Notes under the pieces: model-generated
Databases searched by the model: none
What the model saw: the letters and a program-made list of their open reading frames with translations, nothing else
Told to the model about the DNA's origin: nothing
NCBI RefSeq assembly: GCF_000425345.1
Contig: NZ_AUDG01000046.1
Span: 1-34,734, forward strand
Reading direction: 5' to 3'
Source: Rheinheimera baltica DSM 14885
GTDB taxonomy: Bacteria; Pseudomonadota; Gammaproteobacteria; Enterobacterales; Alteromonadaceae
Length of the DNA stretch: 34,734 bases
In this document: piece by piece, positions 24,371-32,760 of the stretch
Position numbering within the stretch: position 1 is the stretch's first letter
How the letters are laid out: each line of letters opens with the position of its first letter
Translations under genes and position numbers: made by a program

Positions 24371-25711
24371 ATGAGCCAATCAGAGACAACTTTGCTGCCA
24401 GTAATTTTATGTGTCGATGATGAAACGAGTATATTGAAGTCGTTGCAACGCTTATTTATGTCTAAAAATGTCAAATTTCTGCAAGCATCAAGCGGCCAGC
24501 AAGCTATTGAATTTATGCAAAAAGAGAAAGTTAATTTAATTATTTCTGACATGCGCATGCCCAATATGACTGGCGCAGAGTTTTTAGCACAAGCAGCGAT
24601 ACTGCAACCCGATGCCTACCGCATTTTAATGACCGGCTATTCCGATTTAGCATCAACCGTAAGCGCAATTAATGTTGGGAAAATTCACCGCTATATTCAA
24701 AAACCCTGGGATAACGCTGAACTACTTTCACAGGTAGAAGATGGGTTAGAGATGTTTCGCTTAGTGACAGCAAATAAACGCCTCACTGCAAAGGTCGCAG
24801 CACAGAACAAACAACTTAAGGAATTAAACCATGGCCTTGAAGAGATGGTGCATCAACGTACTGCACAGTTGAAAAAAACATTGCATCAATTTAAACAACT
24901 TGCTGTAACGCGAGAAAATGAACAAAAAGCGACGTTAGAAGTGCTTTACAACATCATTAGTATCAATCCAGCGTTAAGCGGTAAGTTTGCACAAAATGTA
25001 AGTGAAACCAGTGCTAATCTCGCCAGCATTATGAGTTTAAACTCGGTAGATAGAGAATTTATCGGCAAAGCCGGGCTTTACTGCGATTTAGGCAAACTTG
25101 GATTGCCAGCACATTGTATCAATACCCCCTTTTATAAATTAGACAGCCAAGATAGACGGCTTTTTTTACAACACCCACAATTAGCTGAAGACATGTTGGC
25201 ACCCGCTGTTCACCTTAATGGTGTAAGCGAAATTATTTCTAACCAATATGAGCGTTTTAATGGCACAGGAGAGCCGATGCAAAAAGTTGCGGAAGACATT
25301 CCTATTGGATCACGCATTCTCGCTGTTGCAAGAGACTTTTGGTTGGCCATTTATCAACAACTCAACGCAAAACGTCATACCAGACAAGAGGCCTACGCAG
25401 TATTACAAATGCAACAAGGTAGCGTCTATGACCCAACCGTCATAGCCGCACTTGGCAAACTAATATCAAACAATGGGATTGTTAACGACAATAGAATTGA
25501 AGAAGGACTTTCTGTAGAACAAATTACTGTAGGTATGCGGCTAACACACAATTTATACAATCGGAAACACATGCTGTTGCTACCCAAAGGACATACTGTT
25601 AGTCAAAGCTCGCTAAATAACCTGGTACGTTACCAAGCCAAACACCAAGAGCAACTTTTGATTCAAGTTGAGCCTATTGTTATCGCTCAGCCACTTCCGG
25701 AGGAAAACTGA
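24371..25711 (+). CDS. hnoD: HnoD-like response regulator with degenerate HD-GYP domain
   Basis: 446 residues. The receiver (10-130) has D60 (ISDMRMPNMTG) and K in IQKPWD. A coiled coil (about 135-190) and an HD-GYP-like domain follow. The catalytic residues are eroded: the HD dyad is C238-D239 (CDLGKLGLP), the second motif HHExxxGxGYP reads NQYERFNGTGEP (291-302), so phosphodiesterase activity is not expected. In Shewanella HnoD is exactly such a dead HD-GYP protein that inhibits HnoB until phosphorylated by HnoK. GAGG 5 bases before the ATG supports the start. Its stop overlaps an ATG at 25711 (TGATG). Confidence 0.92.
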   Translation: MSQSETTLLPVILCVDDETSILKSLQRLFMSKNVKFLQASSGQQAIEFMQKEKVNLIISDMRMPNMTGAEFLAQAAILQPDAYRILMTGYSDLASTVSAINVGKIHRYIQKPWDNAELLSQVEDGLEMFRLVTANKRLTAKVAAQNKQLKELNHGLEEMVHQRTAQLKKTLHQFKQLAVTRENEQKATLEVLYNIISINPALSGKFAQNVSETSANLASIMSLNSVDREFIGKAGLYCDLGKLGLPAHCINTPFYKLDSQDRRLFLQHPQLAEDMLAPAVHLNGVSEIISNQYERFNGTGEPMQKVAEDIPIGSRILAVARDFWLAIYQQLNAKRHTRQEAYAVLQMQQGSVYDPTVIAALGKLISNNGIVNDNRIEEGLSVEQITVGMRLTHNLYNRKHMLLLPKGHTVSQSSLNNLVRYQAKHQEQLLIQVEPIVIAQPLPEEN

Positions 25712-25749
25712 TGAAACGATTACATGCAATAATAACGTGTGCATACTAA
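25711..25749 (+). CDS. 12-codon mini-ORF linking hnoD to the hybrid kinase
   Basis: ATG at 25711 overlaps the hnoD stop and has a strong ribosome site GGAGG (25699-25703). It encodes MKRLHAIITCAY and stops with TAA directly before, and in the same frame as, the kinase ATG at 25750, which itself has no ribosome site. Either the kinase is translated by stop-restart through this ORF, or the TAA is a nonsense change in the original 5' end of the kinase. Confidence 0.5.
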   Translation: MKRLHAIITCAY

Positions 25750-28700
25750 ATGCGTTATCCAACAACAATAATACAAACGTTTCTTGAAAGGCTAAATTGC
25801 TCTTTGCCATTCTCGTCAAGACGCATGTGGTTTTTTATCACAACCTCACTGCTGGGCTTTATTGCAAATTCTATGGCAGTGAACCTCCCGATTGTTGTTC
25901 CCTTTTTAATCGGCAATATTGCATTTCTAATTATATTACTTCGCCTGGGGTTTATCTGGTCCTCCTTGAGCCTTTTAATTGTTTGTCTACCACTTAATAG
26001 CGATATTGTTTGGCTTAACAGCATTTTGCAGTTGTTATGCTTTATGAGTGTAAAACCCAACACGAAACACACGCTATGGCGGCTGCTTTTTATTTACACT
26101 ATTGGTATTACTGTGCTGTATCTTGCGTTTGATTATGGATTATTAATTGATTCTGCTTTGATGATAATCTGTACAGCGCTATTAAACTGCTGTGTGTTTG
26201 CACTCTGTATCAAAACAACCTCAATGCTTGATGCTATTGCGATTTCTCCAGCAAAACAACAACACCAAAGCTTAAAGCTGCAACTAACACACCGAATTGG
26301 TTTATACAGCGCAGTTCCTGGTACCATTTTAATTGCGTTTATTTTACAAGGCGCAATTGATATGCACCTGTCATCACAATTGCAATATATAGACCGTAAA
26401 CAAGACGTTTTTATTAACAATATTCAGCGCCAACTCGTAAGATATCTTAGCCAAGCTGAATTTGTTGCTAGTTTGGGACGAGATAATATTACTAAACATA
26501 TACTGCAGAATTTAACAGAGCAGCAGCCCGAATTTATATCAGCGCTTTTGACCGACGCAGAAGGCAACATTACCTTATTTTATAAAGCTGACTTACCGGA
26601 TACTGGCATTCAACATTCGTCGGTTGCAGACCGTAGCTATTTTATTCAACCGAAAGCACTGATGCAAAGTTATGTTAGTGAAACATTTCAAGGCAGAACC
26701 TTAGGTAAGGATCTGTTATTTGCAGTCAGTGCTCCACTTTATAAAAATACAGCATTTGACGGCGTAGTAGAAATATCGGTAGATCTAGCAACACTGACCA
26801 ATAGCTTAATGCCGTCAAAAAATATGGCAACAAACCGCATATTGCTTGACAGTGAAAATAAAAAAATATGGGGTAGCGATACACTAGGCCAGCTGGGCAA
26901 TGTCTGGACTGAGCGTCCTTTGCTTCCACCAGAGCAGGCGTCATGGTTTAAAACCCTGTTTTTAACACCCATAACCTCTATGCGGTTCACCGCTGATTCG
27001 CGTTATGTCGTGATACGAAAACCTCTAAATGGGGTGAAATGGTCAGCGCATTACTACTTAGAGACAACACCTTTTGCCATCAGATATTTTATTTATTTAG
27101 TTATCGCCATGCTTTGTGCACTGTTATTACTACAATATATCAGAGTTTTGGCTGGCCGATTTATTCATAACTACACTGACACACTTGAGAAAATTGCTCA
27201 ACATGCGCACCAATGGCAGTCTGAAACCCCCGAAACGCCTGCTTTAACCTTTAATCAAACAGCACTCGAGTTTGAAATGTTGTCAGACAGCCTAAACGGA
27301 ATGCAAAAACGTGTTATTGCCTCCAGGCAAGCGATGATCAACTCGATGGCAGAGGTTAAGTTGCTAAACAATGAATTGGAGCACAGAGTTAAAGAGAGAA
27401 CACAACAACTAGAGCAAGAGCGAGATAAAGCAAAACAACTTGCCGCAATTAAAACGCGATTCTTAGCCAATATGAGCCACGAAATACGCACACCTATTAC
27501 TATTATCAAAGGCTTTACAGAGGAGCTCCTTGCCGAAACACACGGAGATATTCATCACACGCTGTTGCGGATAAACCAAAACACGTTGCATTTGCAAAAT
27601 GTTATCAACGATATCCTCGACACAGCAAAAATTGATGAAGGCAAGATGACTATGTCATTCGAACCCATAGAAATCACGCCCTTTTTAAACAATGTCATTG
27701 ATAGCACTTTGCAACTGGCACAACAAAAACGTCTCACTTTTAATTGTGATCTTAGTCAAGCGCGCCAACTAACAGTCATGGCAGATCCATTTCGCCTGCA
27801 GCAAATACTACTAAATTTACTCAGTAACGCTATTAAGTTTACTGCCCATGGCACTATTACACTGAAAGCCGAAAAATACGATGATACCCTCGCTATAAAA
27901 GTAATAGATGAGGGTATCGGTATCAGTGAGCAGCAGCAACTGCAGCTTTTCGATGCTTTTACGCAAGCTGACTCCAGCACAAGCCGACAATATGGTGGTA
28001 CAGGGCTCGGGTTGTATATTAGCAAGAAGCTCGCTGATGCGATGAATATTACCCTTTCACTAACAAGTCAAATAGGCAAAGGGACGACTTTTATTCTTAC
28101 CTTTAACAGCACCGCAATATCATCAAGAGACCTCAGTATCGCAGAAGCTACATTACCCCCAGTAGAAATTAGCCAGAATACGCTCTCAGGAAAGCTGCTT
28201 ATTGTAGATGATGTGGCGGATATTCGTTTACTGTTAGCATCCTATGTTAAACAATCCAACATGGAATTGTTGTTCGCTGAAAATGGACAACAAGCAATAG
28301 AGGCCGCTGTTTCACAAAAACCGGATATTATTATTATGGATCAGCAAATGCATGTAATGGATGGCTATAGTGCAGCAGTTAAGCTTAGAAAGCAGGGCAT
28401 TAATGTGCCTATTATCTCTTTAAGCGCCGATGTCTTTGAAGATGAACCAGTAGAAGGTAAGAGCACACCTTTTACTGCAACGCTAACAAAACCTATCGCG
28501 AAATCTCAGTTGCTCGAAGTAATAGCGAAGTTATTAACTCATAAGGAAATTGGCATGCCAGCGGCTAACAGTATTGCTAACAAGATTGAGCATTCGGTTG
28601 ACGAAGACGAAGACTTGCAGCAAGCCTATTTAAACAGTTTGCAGAATTTGCCCGGCGAAATATCGTCGCTTGTTAAAGCGGCAGACCAAGATGGCATAAT

Positions 28701-28866
28701 CAGACTGCTTCACAAAGTTAAAGGCACTAGTGCCTGTTTTGGCCTTACAGAAATAAGTAACGCTGCAAACGACGCACAACGTGATTTAAAAACGGGTTTT
28801 ACCATAGAACAAGTATGTGACACCTTTATTATGGCGCTTAATAAATCAATTGCCGCTGGTGGTTAA
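25750..28866 (+). CDS. Membrane hybrid histidine kinase with Cache-like sensor, REC and HPt
   Basis: 1038 residues. About six hydrophobic segments (25-190) are followed by a further TM (about 190-210), an extracytoplasmic Cache-like region (about 215-435, with DRSYF and DLLFAVSAPLYK), another TM (about 440-465) and a coiled coil. Then come HisKA with H577 (NMSHEIRTP), HATPase (NLLSNAIKFT, DEGIGI, GGTGLGLYISK), receiver D864 (IIIMDQQMHVMDG) and HPt H988 (LLHKVKGTSACFGL). All phosphorelay residues are present, so it can feed a separate receiver. It sits in the hnoD operon. The start lacks a ribosome site (see mini-ORF). It overlaps the convergent PAS kinase by 4 bases. It could supply a small-ligand input to the Hno regulators. 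Confidence 0.92.
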   Translation: MRYPTTIIQTFLERLNCSLPFSSRRMWFFITTSLLGFIANSMAVNLPIVVPFLIGNIAFLIILLRLGFIWSSLSLLIVCLPLNSDIVWLNSILQLLCFMSVKPNTKHTLWRLLFIYTIGITVLYLAFDYGLLIDSALMIICTALLNCCVFALCIKTTSMLDAIAISPAKQQHQSLKLQLTHRIGLYSAVPGTILIAFILQGAIDMHLSSQLQYIDRKQDVFINNIQRQLVRYLSQAEFVASLGRDNITKHILQNLTEQQPEFISALLTDAEGNITLFYKADLPDTGIQHSSVADRSYFIQPKALMQSYVSETFQGRTLGKDLLFAVSAPLYKNTAFDGVVEISVDLATLTNSLMPSKNMATNRILLDSENKKIWGSDTLGQLGNVWTERPLLPPEQASWFKTLFLTPITSMRFTADSRYVVIRKPLNGVKWSAHYYLETTPFAIRYFIYLVIAMLCALLLLQYIRVLAGRFIHNYTDTLEKIAQHAHQWQSETPETPALTFNQTALEFEMLSDSLNGMQKRVIASRQAMINSMAEVKLLNNELEHRVKERTQQLEQERDKAKQLAAIKTRFLANMSHEIRTPITIIKGFTEELLAETHGDIHHTLLRINQNTLHLQNVINDILDTAKIDEGKMTMSFEPIEITPFLNNVIDSTLQLAQQKRLTFNCDLSQARQLTVMADPFRLQQILLNLLSNAIKFTAHGTITLKAEKYDDTLAIKVIDEGIGISEQQQLQLFDAFTQADSSTSRQYGGTGLGLYISKKLADAMNITLSLTSQIGKGTTFILTFNSTAISSRDLSIAEATLPPVEISQNTLSGKLLIVDDVADIRLLLASYVKQSNMELLFAENGQQAIEAAVSQKPDIIIMDQQMHVMDGYSAAVKLRKQGINVPIISLSADVFEDEPVEGKSTPFTATLTKPIAKSQLLEVIAKLLTHKEIGMPAANSIANKIEHSVDEDEDLQQAYLNSLQNLPGEISSLVKAADQDGIIRLLHKVKGTSACFGLTEISNAANDAQRDLKTGFTIEQVCDTFIMALNKSIAAGG

Positions 28867-30173
28867 GCCGGTGCCGATGCCTCAGGTAATAACTGTTCGG
28901 GAGTAAGTATTGGTAAAATAACCGTGAAGGTAGTACCAACGTTAGGTTTAGAGGTAACGACTAGGTTACCTTTATGTTTTTGCACAATGCTGTACGATAA
29001 CGACAACCCTAACCCCGTGCCCTGCCCAACAGGCTTAGTGGTGTAAAACGGTTCAAAGATTTTATGCATTGCTGACTTACTGATACCACAGCCGGTATCT
29101 TTTATTGCCACTTGATAGTCATTGTCAGTAGCAGACACCGTAATATAAATATGGCCTTTATCAACAATTGCCTGAGCCCCATTGACGATAAGGTTTAAAA
29201 ACACTTGATTCAACTGCATCGGCTGACAAAACAACTTAGGTAATTGCTGTTGATATTCACGATGAATTTCAACATTGTATTTAAGTTCGTTGTTAGCAAT
29301 CTTTAACGTACTTTCGATACCCTCAACAATATCAGCATATTGCCACTCACTGCTATCGACGTGAGAAAACGCTTTCAGACTTTTAACAATCTCTGATACC
29401 CTATTAATACCGTCAATAGATTCAGCAACCAACTCTGGCATATCTTCACGAATAAACTGATATTTCATACGCTCCTGCATATCTTTTTGTAAAGCAATAA
29501 ATGTTTTGTTTTGCGTTTTATGAACCACTTTTTCGTAGAAATTAACCAGTTTAAGTAACTTTACCGCATAGTCTTCTAAGCTTTGTAAGTTGGAATTAAT
29601 AAAGCCGATTGGGTTATTTATTTCATGTGCCACCCCTGCAGCCAACTGTCCAATAGCTGCCATTTTGTCGGCTTGTAACAGCTGATTTTGAGCCTCTTCC
29701 AGCTTTCGGTTCAATTCTTGTAACGCGTTATGCTCTTGAGACAACTGCTCAGACAGTTCTTTTTGTCCTTGGTAATAACTCGCTAGCTCTGTCACGTCCT
29801 GCACAATCATACAAACTGTTTTTACCTTATTGTCTGTAACATCTAACGGTAAAAACTCAATGTTTTGATACATTAACGTTTCTTCCCCCGTTATTGGACG
29901 GCTGCTACTGAACAAAAAAACATGAGGACGATGCTCCCAATAAGAAAAACTGGCGTTGTTTAGCACAAATACACTATTAATCTTCTTTTTCAGATACTTT
30001 GCTTCATTTGGAAACAGTGTTAATAAATTCTGACCTTTAACGTCATCACTGCTTATATTTAACCTGTCAGCAAAAAAGTCGTTCCAGTACAACACCTCCA
30101 TTTGGTCATTTAACACACAAACACCTAATGGCAATTTTGCTGTCAGATTTTCTAACACGCTTTGTGTCGTCAT
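28863..30173 (-). CDS. Soluble PAS-domain histidine kinase
   Basis: 436 residues with no TM. A PAS domain (about 10-130, LPLGVCVLNDQMEVLYWNDFF, truncated here) and a coiled coil (about 140-170) precede HisKA with H183 (AAGVAHEINNPIGFINSNL), the same HPK4-like type as HnoK, and HATPase (NLIVNGAQAI, DTGCGI, GQGTGLGLSLS). GGAG 5 bases upstream and a 2-base gap to the CheC-like gene show one operon with CheC-like and CheY-like genes. The kinase resembles HnoK closely enough in its H-box to share receivers; this is inference. Its sensor ligand is unknown. Confidence 0.9.
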   Translation of the reverse strand: MTTQSVLENLTAKLPLGVCVLNDQMEVLYWNDFFADRLNISSDDVKGQNLLTLFPNEAKYLKKKINSVFVLNNASFSYWEHRPHVFLFSSSRPITGEETLMYQNIEFLPLDVTDNKVKTVCMIVQDVTELASYYQGQKELSEQLSQEHNALQELNRKLEEAQNQLLQADKMAAIGQLAAGVAHEINNPIGFINSNLQSLEDYAVKLLKLVNFYEKVVHKTQNKTFIALQKDMQERMKYQFIREDMPELVAESIDGINRVSEIVKSLKAFSHVDSSEWQYADIVEGIESTLKIANNELKYNVEIHREYQQQLPKLFCQPMQLNQVFLNLIVNGAQAIVDKGHIYITVSATDNDYQVAIKDTGCGISKSAMHKIFEPFYTTKPVGQGTGLGLSLSYSIVQKHKGNLVVTSKPNVGTTFTVILPILTPEQLLPEASAPA

Positions 30174-30175
30174 CT

Positions 30176-30751
30176 TTACTCCAGCAAACTATTCAAACGG
30201 TTTAATAGCGTTGATATAGAATCCTCTTCTAAACAAATAACAATTTTTGAATCAAACTGGCTGGACTCAATTTTAAACTCGACCTCCATGGACAAGGTGT
30301 TAGCCCAACGGTAATGGTCAGGTGACAGCTTTTCAGGGTCAAACACCGTTGGCATACTAAGCTTAGCCGTTAGTGCGAGTTGTTCAGCAAAGCCACTTAA
30401 GCAGGCACCTGCCAGAATATTTGACAATTCAAGCAGTAATTCTTCACGTGTGGTATCTGATAAGGGCAACTGATACTCCATTAACTCTGCAATAGCTTCG
30501 CAACCGAGGCGAGATTGCAAAGAAACCACTTCCCCTTTAACCGAGCCTAAAAATGACTGCCTGGTGTGCCACATCCCTTCTGAGCTTAACATTGCAACAA
30601 ATTCACTCGGTGTTACTGAAGATATTTTTGGAATAGAGAGTGTAATTTTCGCCTCAATAAGCCTTGCCAACGAGTTGGCCGCTTGACCCATTGAAATATT
30701 CATCAGCTCCTGCAACGCATCGCGCTGCTCATCGCCTAAAGCATTGTTCAT
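30176..30751 (-). CDS. CheC-like receiver phosphatase
   Basis: 191 residues with two CheC signatures: ELMNISMGQAANSLARLI near 16-32 and ELSNILAGACLSGFAEQL near 108-125. Each has the E-x2-N pair that in CheC/CheX/FliY removes phosphate from CheY. Both copies look complete, so it is probably an active phosphatase. The ATG overlaps the CheY-like stop (ATGA), so the natural substrate is the neighbouring receiver. Away from any che cluster, it is likely a dedicated phosphate drain for the network at this locus. Confidence 0.87.
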   Translation of the reverse strand: MNNALGDEQRDALQELMNISMGQAANSLARLIEAKITLSIPKISSVTPSEFVAMLSSEGMWHTRQSFLGSVKGEVVSLQSRLGCEAIAELMEYQLPLSDTTREELLLELSNILAGACLSGFAEQLALTAKLSMPTVFDPEKLSPDHYRWANTLSMEVEFKIESSQFDSKIVICLEEDSISTLLNRLNSLLE

Positions 30752-31113
30752 ATTAGCCCCACATCAAATAAAACCTGCGATAACTGCTCAGGGTTAAGTG
30801 GCTTGTGCAAAAAACGGAATGCGCCAAGTGAATCAACCAACTTTTTAGCTTCTGGTTGTATATCGGCACTAATTACGATAACAATGGTTTTGGCATGATG
30901 CTCATGCAAGTAGCGTAGCACCCCAAAACCATCTAGTTCTGGCATGGTCAAATCTAAAAAAAGCACTTCAGCCTTCCCCGCCTCAACTGCCGCTAATGCT
31001 TGTTTGCCGTTGGTCGCTTCTGTTATCTCGATATCCCAATCTGCGGGCAGTGCCCGTCGCACAGCTTTTCGTGACATCATAGAATCATCTGCAATTGTTA
31101 CTGGTATTGGCAT
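30748..31113 (-). CDS. Stand-alone CheY-like receiver
   Basis: 121 residues with only a receiver domain: D9-D10, phosphoacceptor D54 (LFLDLTMPELDG), S in VIVISADIQ and K in FLHKPLN. GGAG lies 6 bases before the ATG. It is first in an operon with the CheC-like phosphatase and the PAS kinase, and divergent from the H-NOX gene over the second GAGAC-repeat operator. A single-domain receiver beside kinase and phosphatase can act as output or as phosphate sink. Confidence 0.9.
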   Translation of the reverse strand: MPIPVTIADDSMMSRKAVRRALPADWDIEITEATNGKQALAAVEAGKAEVLFLDLTMPELDGFGVLRYLHEHHAKTIVIVISADIQPEAKKLVDSLGAFRFLHKPLNPEQLSQVLFDVGLI

Positions 31114-31235
31114 TACATTCTCCAGCCTGTCTTATTTGTCTTATAGGCAGTATGGTAACTACTGCAACCAAAGTCAAAAATATCTCGATATTTCTTCACA
31201 AAAGCTGGTTTTAGTATTAATTCATTGCCATACTC

Positions 31236-31255
31236 ACAAAGAGACAAATGAGACA
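31236..31255 (+). promoter_or_regulatory. Second candidate HnoC operator, before the H-NOX gene
   Basis: The 20 bases ACAAAGAGACAAATGAGACA are identical to 24331-24350, with GAGAC at 31241 and 31250. It lies 49 bases before the H-NOX start and 122 bases before the divergent CheY-like start, so it can serve both. Flanking bases differ between the two sites, which points to selection on the 20-mer. Confidence 0.65.
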
Positions 31256-31304
31256 AAGCCAGCGCCATTTCTGTTAACTTACACAAAGCAATAAAAGAGG
31301 TGAT

Positions 31305-31847
31305 ATGAAAGGTATTATTTTCAATGTGCTTGAAGATATGATTGTAGAACAATGTGGCATGGCTGTTTGGAATGACTTATTAAAAAAACATGCTCCACCA
31401 GAAAGAGTCTACATCTCTGCCAAAAGTTACGCTGAAACAGAATTAATGGCGATTACAAACGATGTGGCACTAATGCTTAACATGCCACTACAGGACGTTG
31501 TAAAAGCATTTGGGCATTACTTATTTAACGGTTTAGCTAGTCGACATGTCGGTGTGATAAAACGATTTGAAGATTTCACCTCTTTAGTAATGGGTATTCA
31601 TGATGTTATTCATGTAGAAGTAAATAAGCTTTATCATGAGCCAGCCTTGCCAACGATTATTAGCCGCATTATTTCACCGGAGCAAATAGAAGTAACTTAT
31701 CGCTCGCCACGAAAAATGTGCTTTTGTGCTGAAGGCTTACTTTTTGGTGCGGCGCAGCATTTTGCGCCAGAATATCGCCATTGTGCATACTGTTTGCATG
31801 CACAATGGCGCAGATCACTGTATTTTAGCGATAGAGTTACAACATGA
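31305..31847 (+). CDS. hnoX: H-NOX haem nitric oxide sensor
   Basis: 180 residues, full-length stand-alone H-NOX (HNOB). Proximal haem ligand H103 lies in VIHVEVNKLYHEPALP. The haem propionate clamp YxSxR is Y132-S134-R136. Cysteines C139, C141, C160 and C163 form the C-terminal cluster that binds zinc in Shewanella-type H-NOX and has been proposed as a thiol switch. Bacterial facultative H-NOX proteins bind NO, not O2. NO-H-NOX inhibits the partner kinase. GAGGTGAT directly precedes the ATG. The stop overlaps hnoK (ATGA). The symbol is used loosely for the hno-linked H-NOX gene. Confidence 0.95.
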   Translation: MKGIIFNVLEDMIVEQCGMAVWNDLLKKHAPPERVYISAKSYAETELMAITNDVALMLNMPLQDVVKAFGHYLFNGLASRHVGVIKRFEDFTSLVMGIHDVIHVEVNKLYHEPALPTIISRIISPEQIEVTYRSPRKMCFCAEGLLFGAAQHFAPEYRHCAYCLHAQWRRSLYFSDRVTT

Positions 31848-32743
31848 CTGATGCATCAAACCCTTATTACATTGCCTACTTACGTGAAAAAAAAGCCAAA
31901 CAAGAAATTGAGCAGTTGCTTGAAGATAGCACTAGGCAGTTATATGAAAAAAATCAATTACTTGAACAAAAAATCCACCAAATTAAACTACAACAGCAAT
32001 CCATTATTCATCAGGAAAAACTTGCCACTTTGGGTACCCTGGCAGCAGGTGTGGCACATGAAATTAATAATCCACTCGCTTTTGTCATGAGCAATGTTAA
32101 TACCCTGACCAGTTATACCGAAAACTTATTAAGTGCATTAACCTCCCGTTCTGCGAAAAACATCGATAACAATACACTTACAATGATATTGGAAGATTTC
32201 CCTGAGCTTGTATCTGACACTAATCAAGGTTTTTGCCGAATTAAAGACATTGTCAGAAACCTACTATTTTTCGCCAGAACAGATGCTGAAGTCGTGTCAA
32301 CTTTACAATTAAAAGATGCGGTAGAGCTGGCATTAAAATTATTAGGTCCAAAACTAAAAAACGTTATGTTAACGCATCAACTTGATAGCGTACCGACCAT
32401 CTCTTTTAACTCAGGGGAATTAAATCAGGTGTTAATCAACATCTTGGTTAATTCGATACAAGCATGCGAGGCTATGCCTGAGAAAGCATCAGAAATTAAT
32501 GTGCTATTGACGCATCAGTCTAACCACATTGCGCTATCAGTTTCGGACAACGGTTGTGGTATGTCGGAGGAAACACTAACCAGAATGTATGACGCCTTTT
32601 ACACGACCAAACCGGTTGGCACTGGAACAGGCGTTGGTATGTCGATCGTATTACAAATACTAAAACAGCATAACTGCGACATCCATGTGCAGTCTGATGT
32701 GGGCAAAGGCACAACGGTATGTGTTACCTTCCCACTGAGTTAA
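31844..32743 (+). CDS. hnoK: HnoK, H-NOX-associated histidine kinase
   Basis: 299 residues, soluble. A short N-terminal coiled coil (1-60) is followed by HisKA with H72 (AAGVAHEINNPLAFVMSN) and HATPase (ILVNSIQACEAM, DNGCGM and GTGTGVGMSIV). There is no sensor domain of its own; the signal comes from the H-NOX protein encoded in the overlapping upstream gene. In Shewanella NO-bound H-NOX blocks HnoK autophosphorylation and HnoK phosphorylates HnoB, HnoC and HnoD. All three partners are encoded within this window, which supports the assignment. Confidence 0.93.
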   Translation: MTDASNPYYIAYLREKKAKQEIEQLLEDSTRQLYEKNQLLEQKIHQIKLQQQSIIHQEKLATLGTLAAGVAHEINNPLAFVMSNVNTLTSYTENLLSALTSRSAKNIDNNTLTMILEDFPELVSDTNQGFCRIKDIVRNLLFFARTDAEVVSTLQLKDAVELALKLLGPKLKNVMLTHQLDSVPTISFNSGELNQVLINILVNSIQACEAMPEKASEINVLLTHQSNHIALSVSDNGCGMSEETLTRMYDAFYTTKPVGTGTGVGMSIVLQILKQHNCDIHVQSDVGKGTTVCVTFPLS

Positions 32744-32760
32744 TTTGGCAAATAGTGTTA

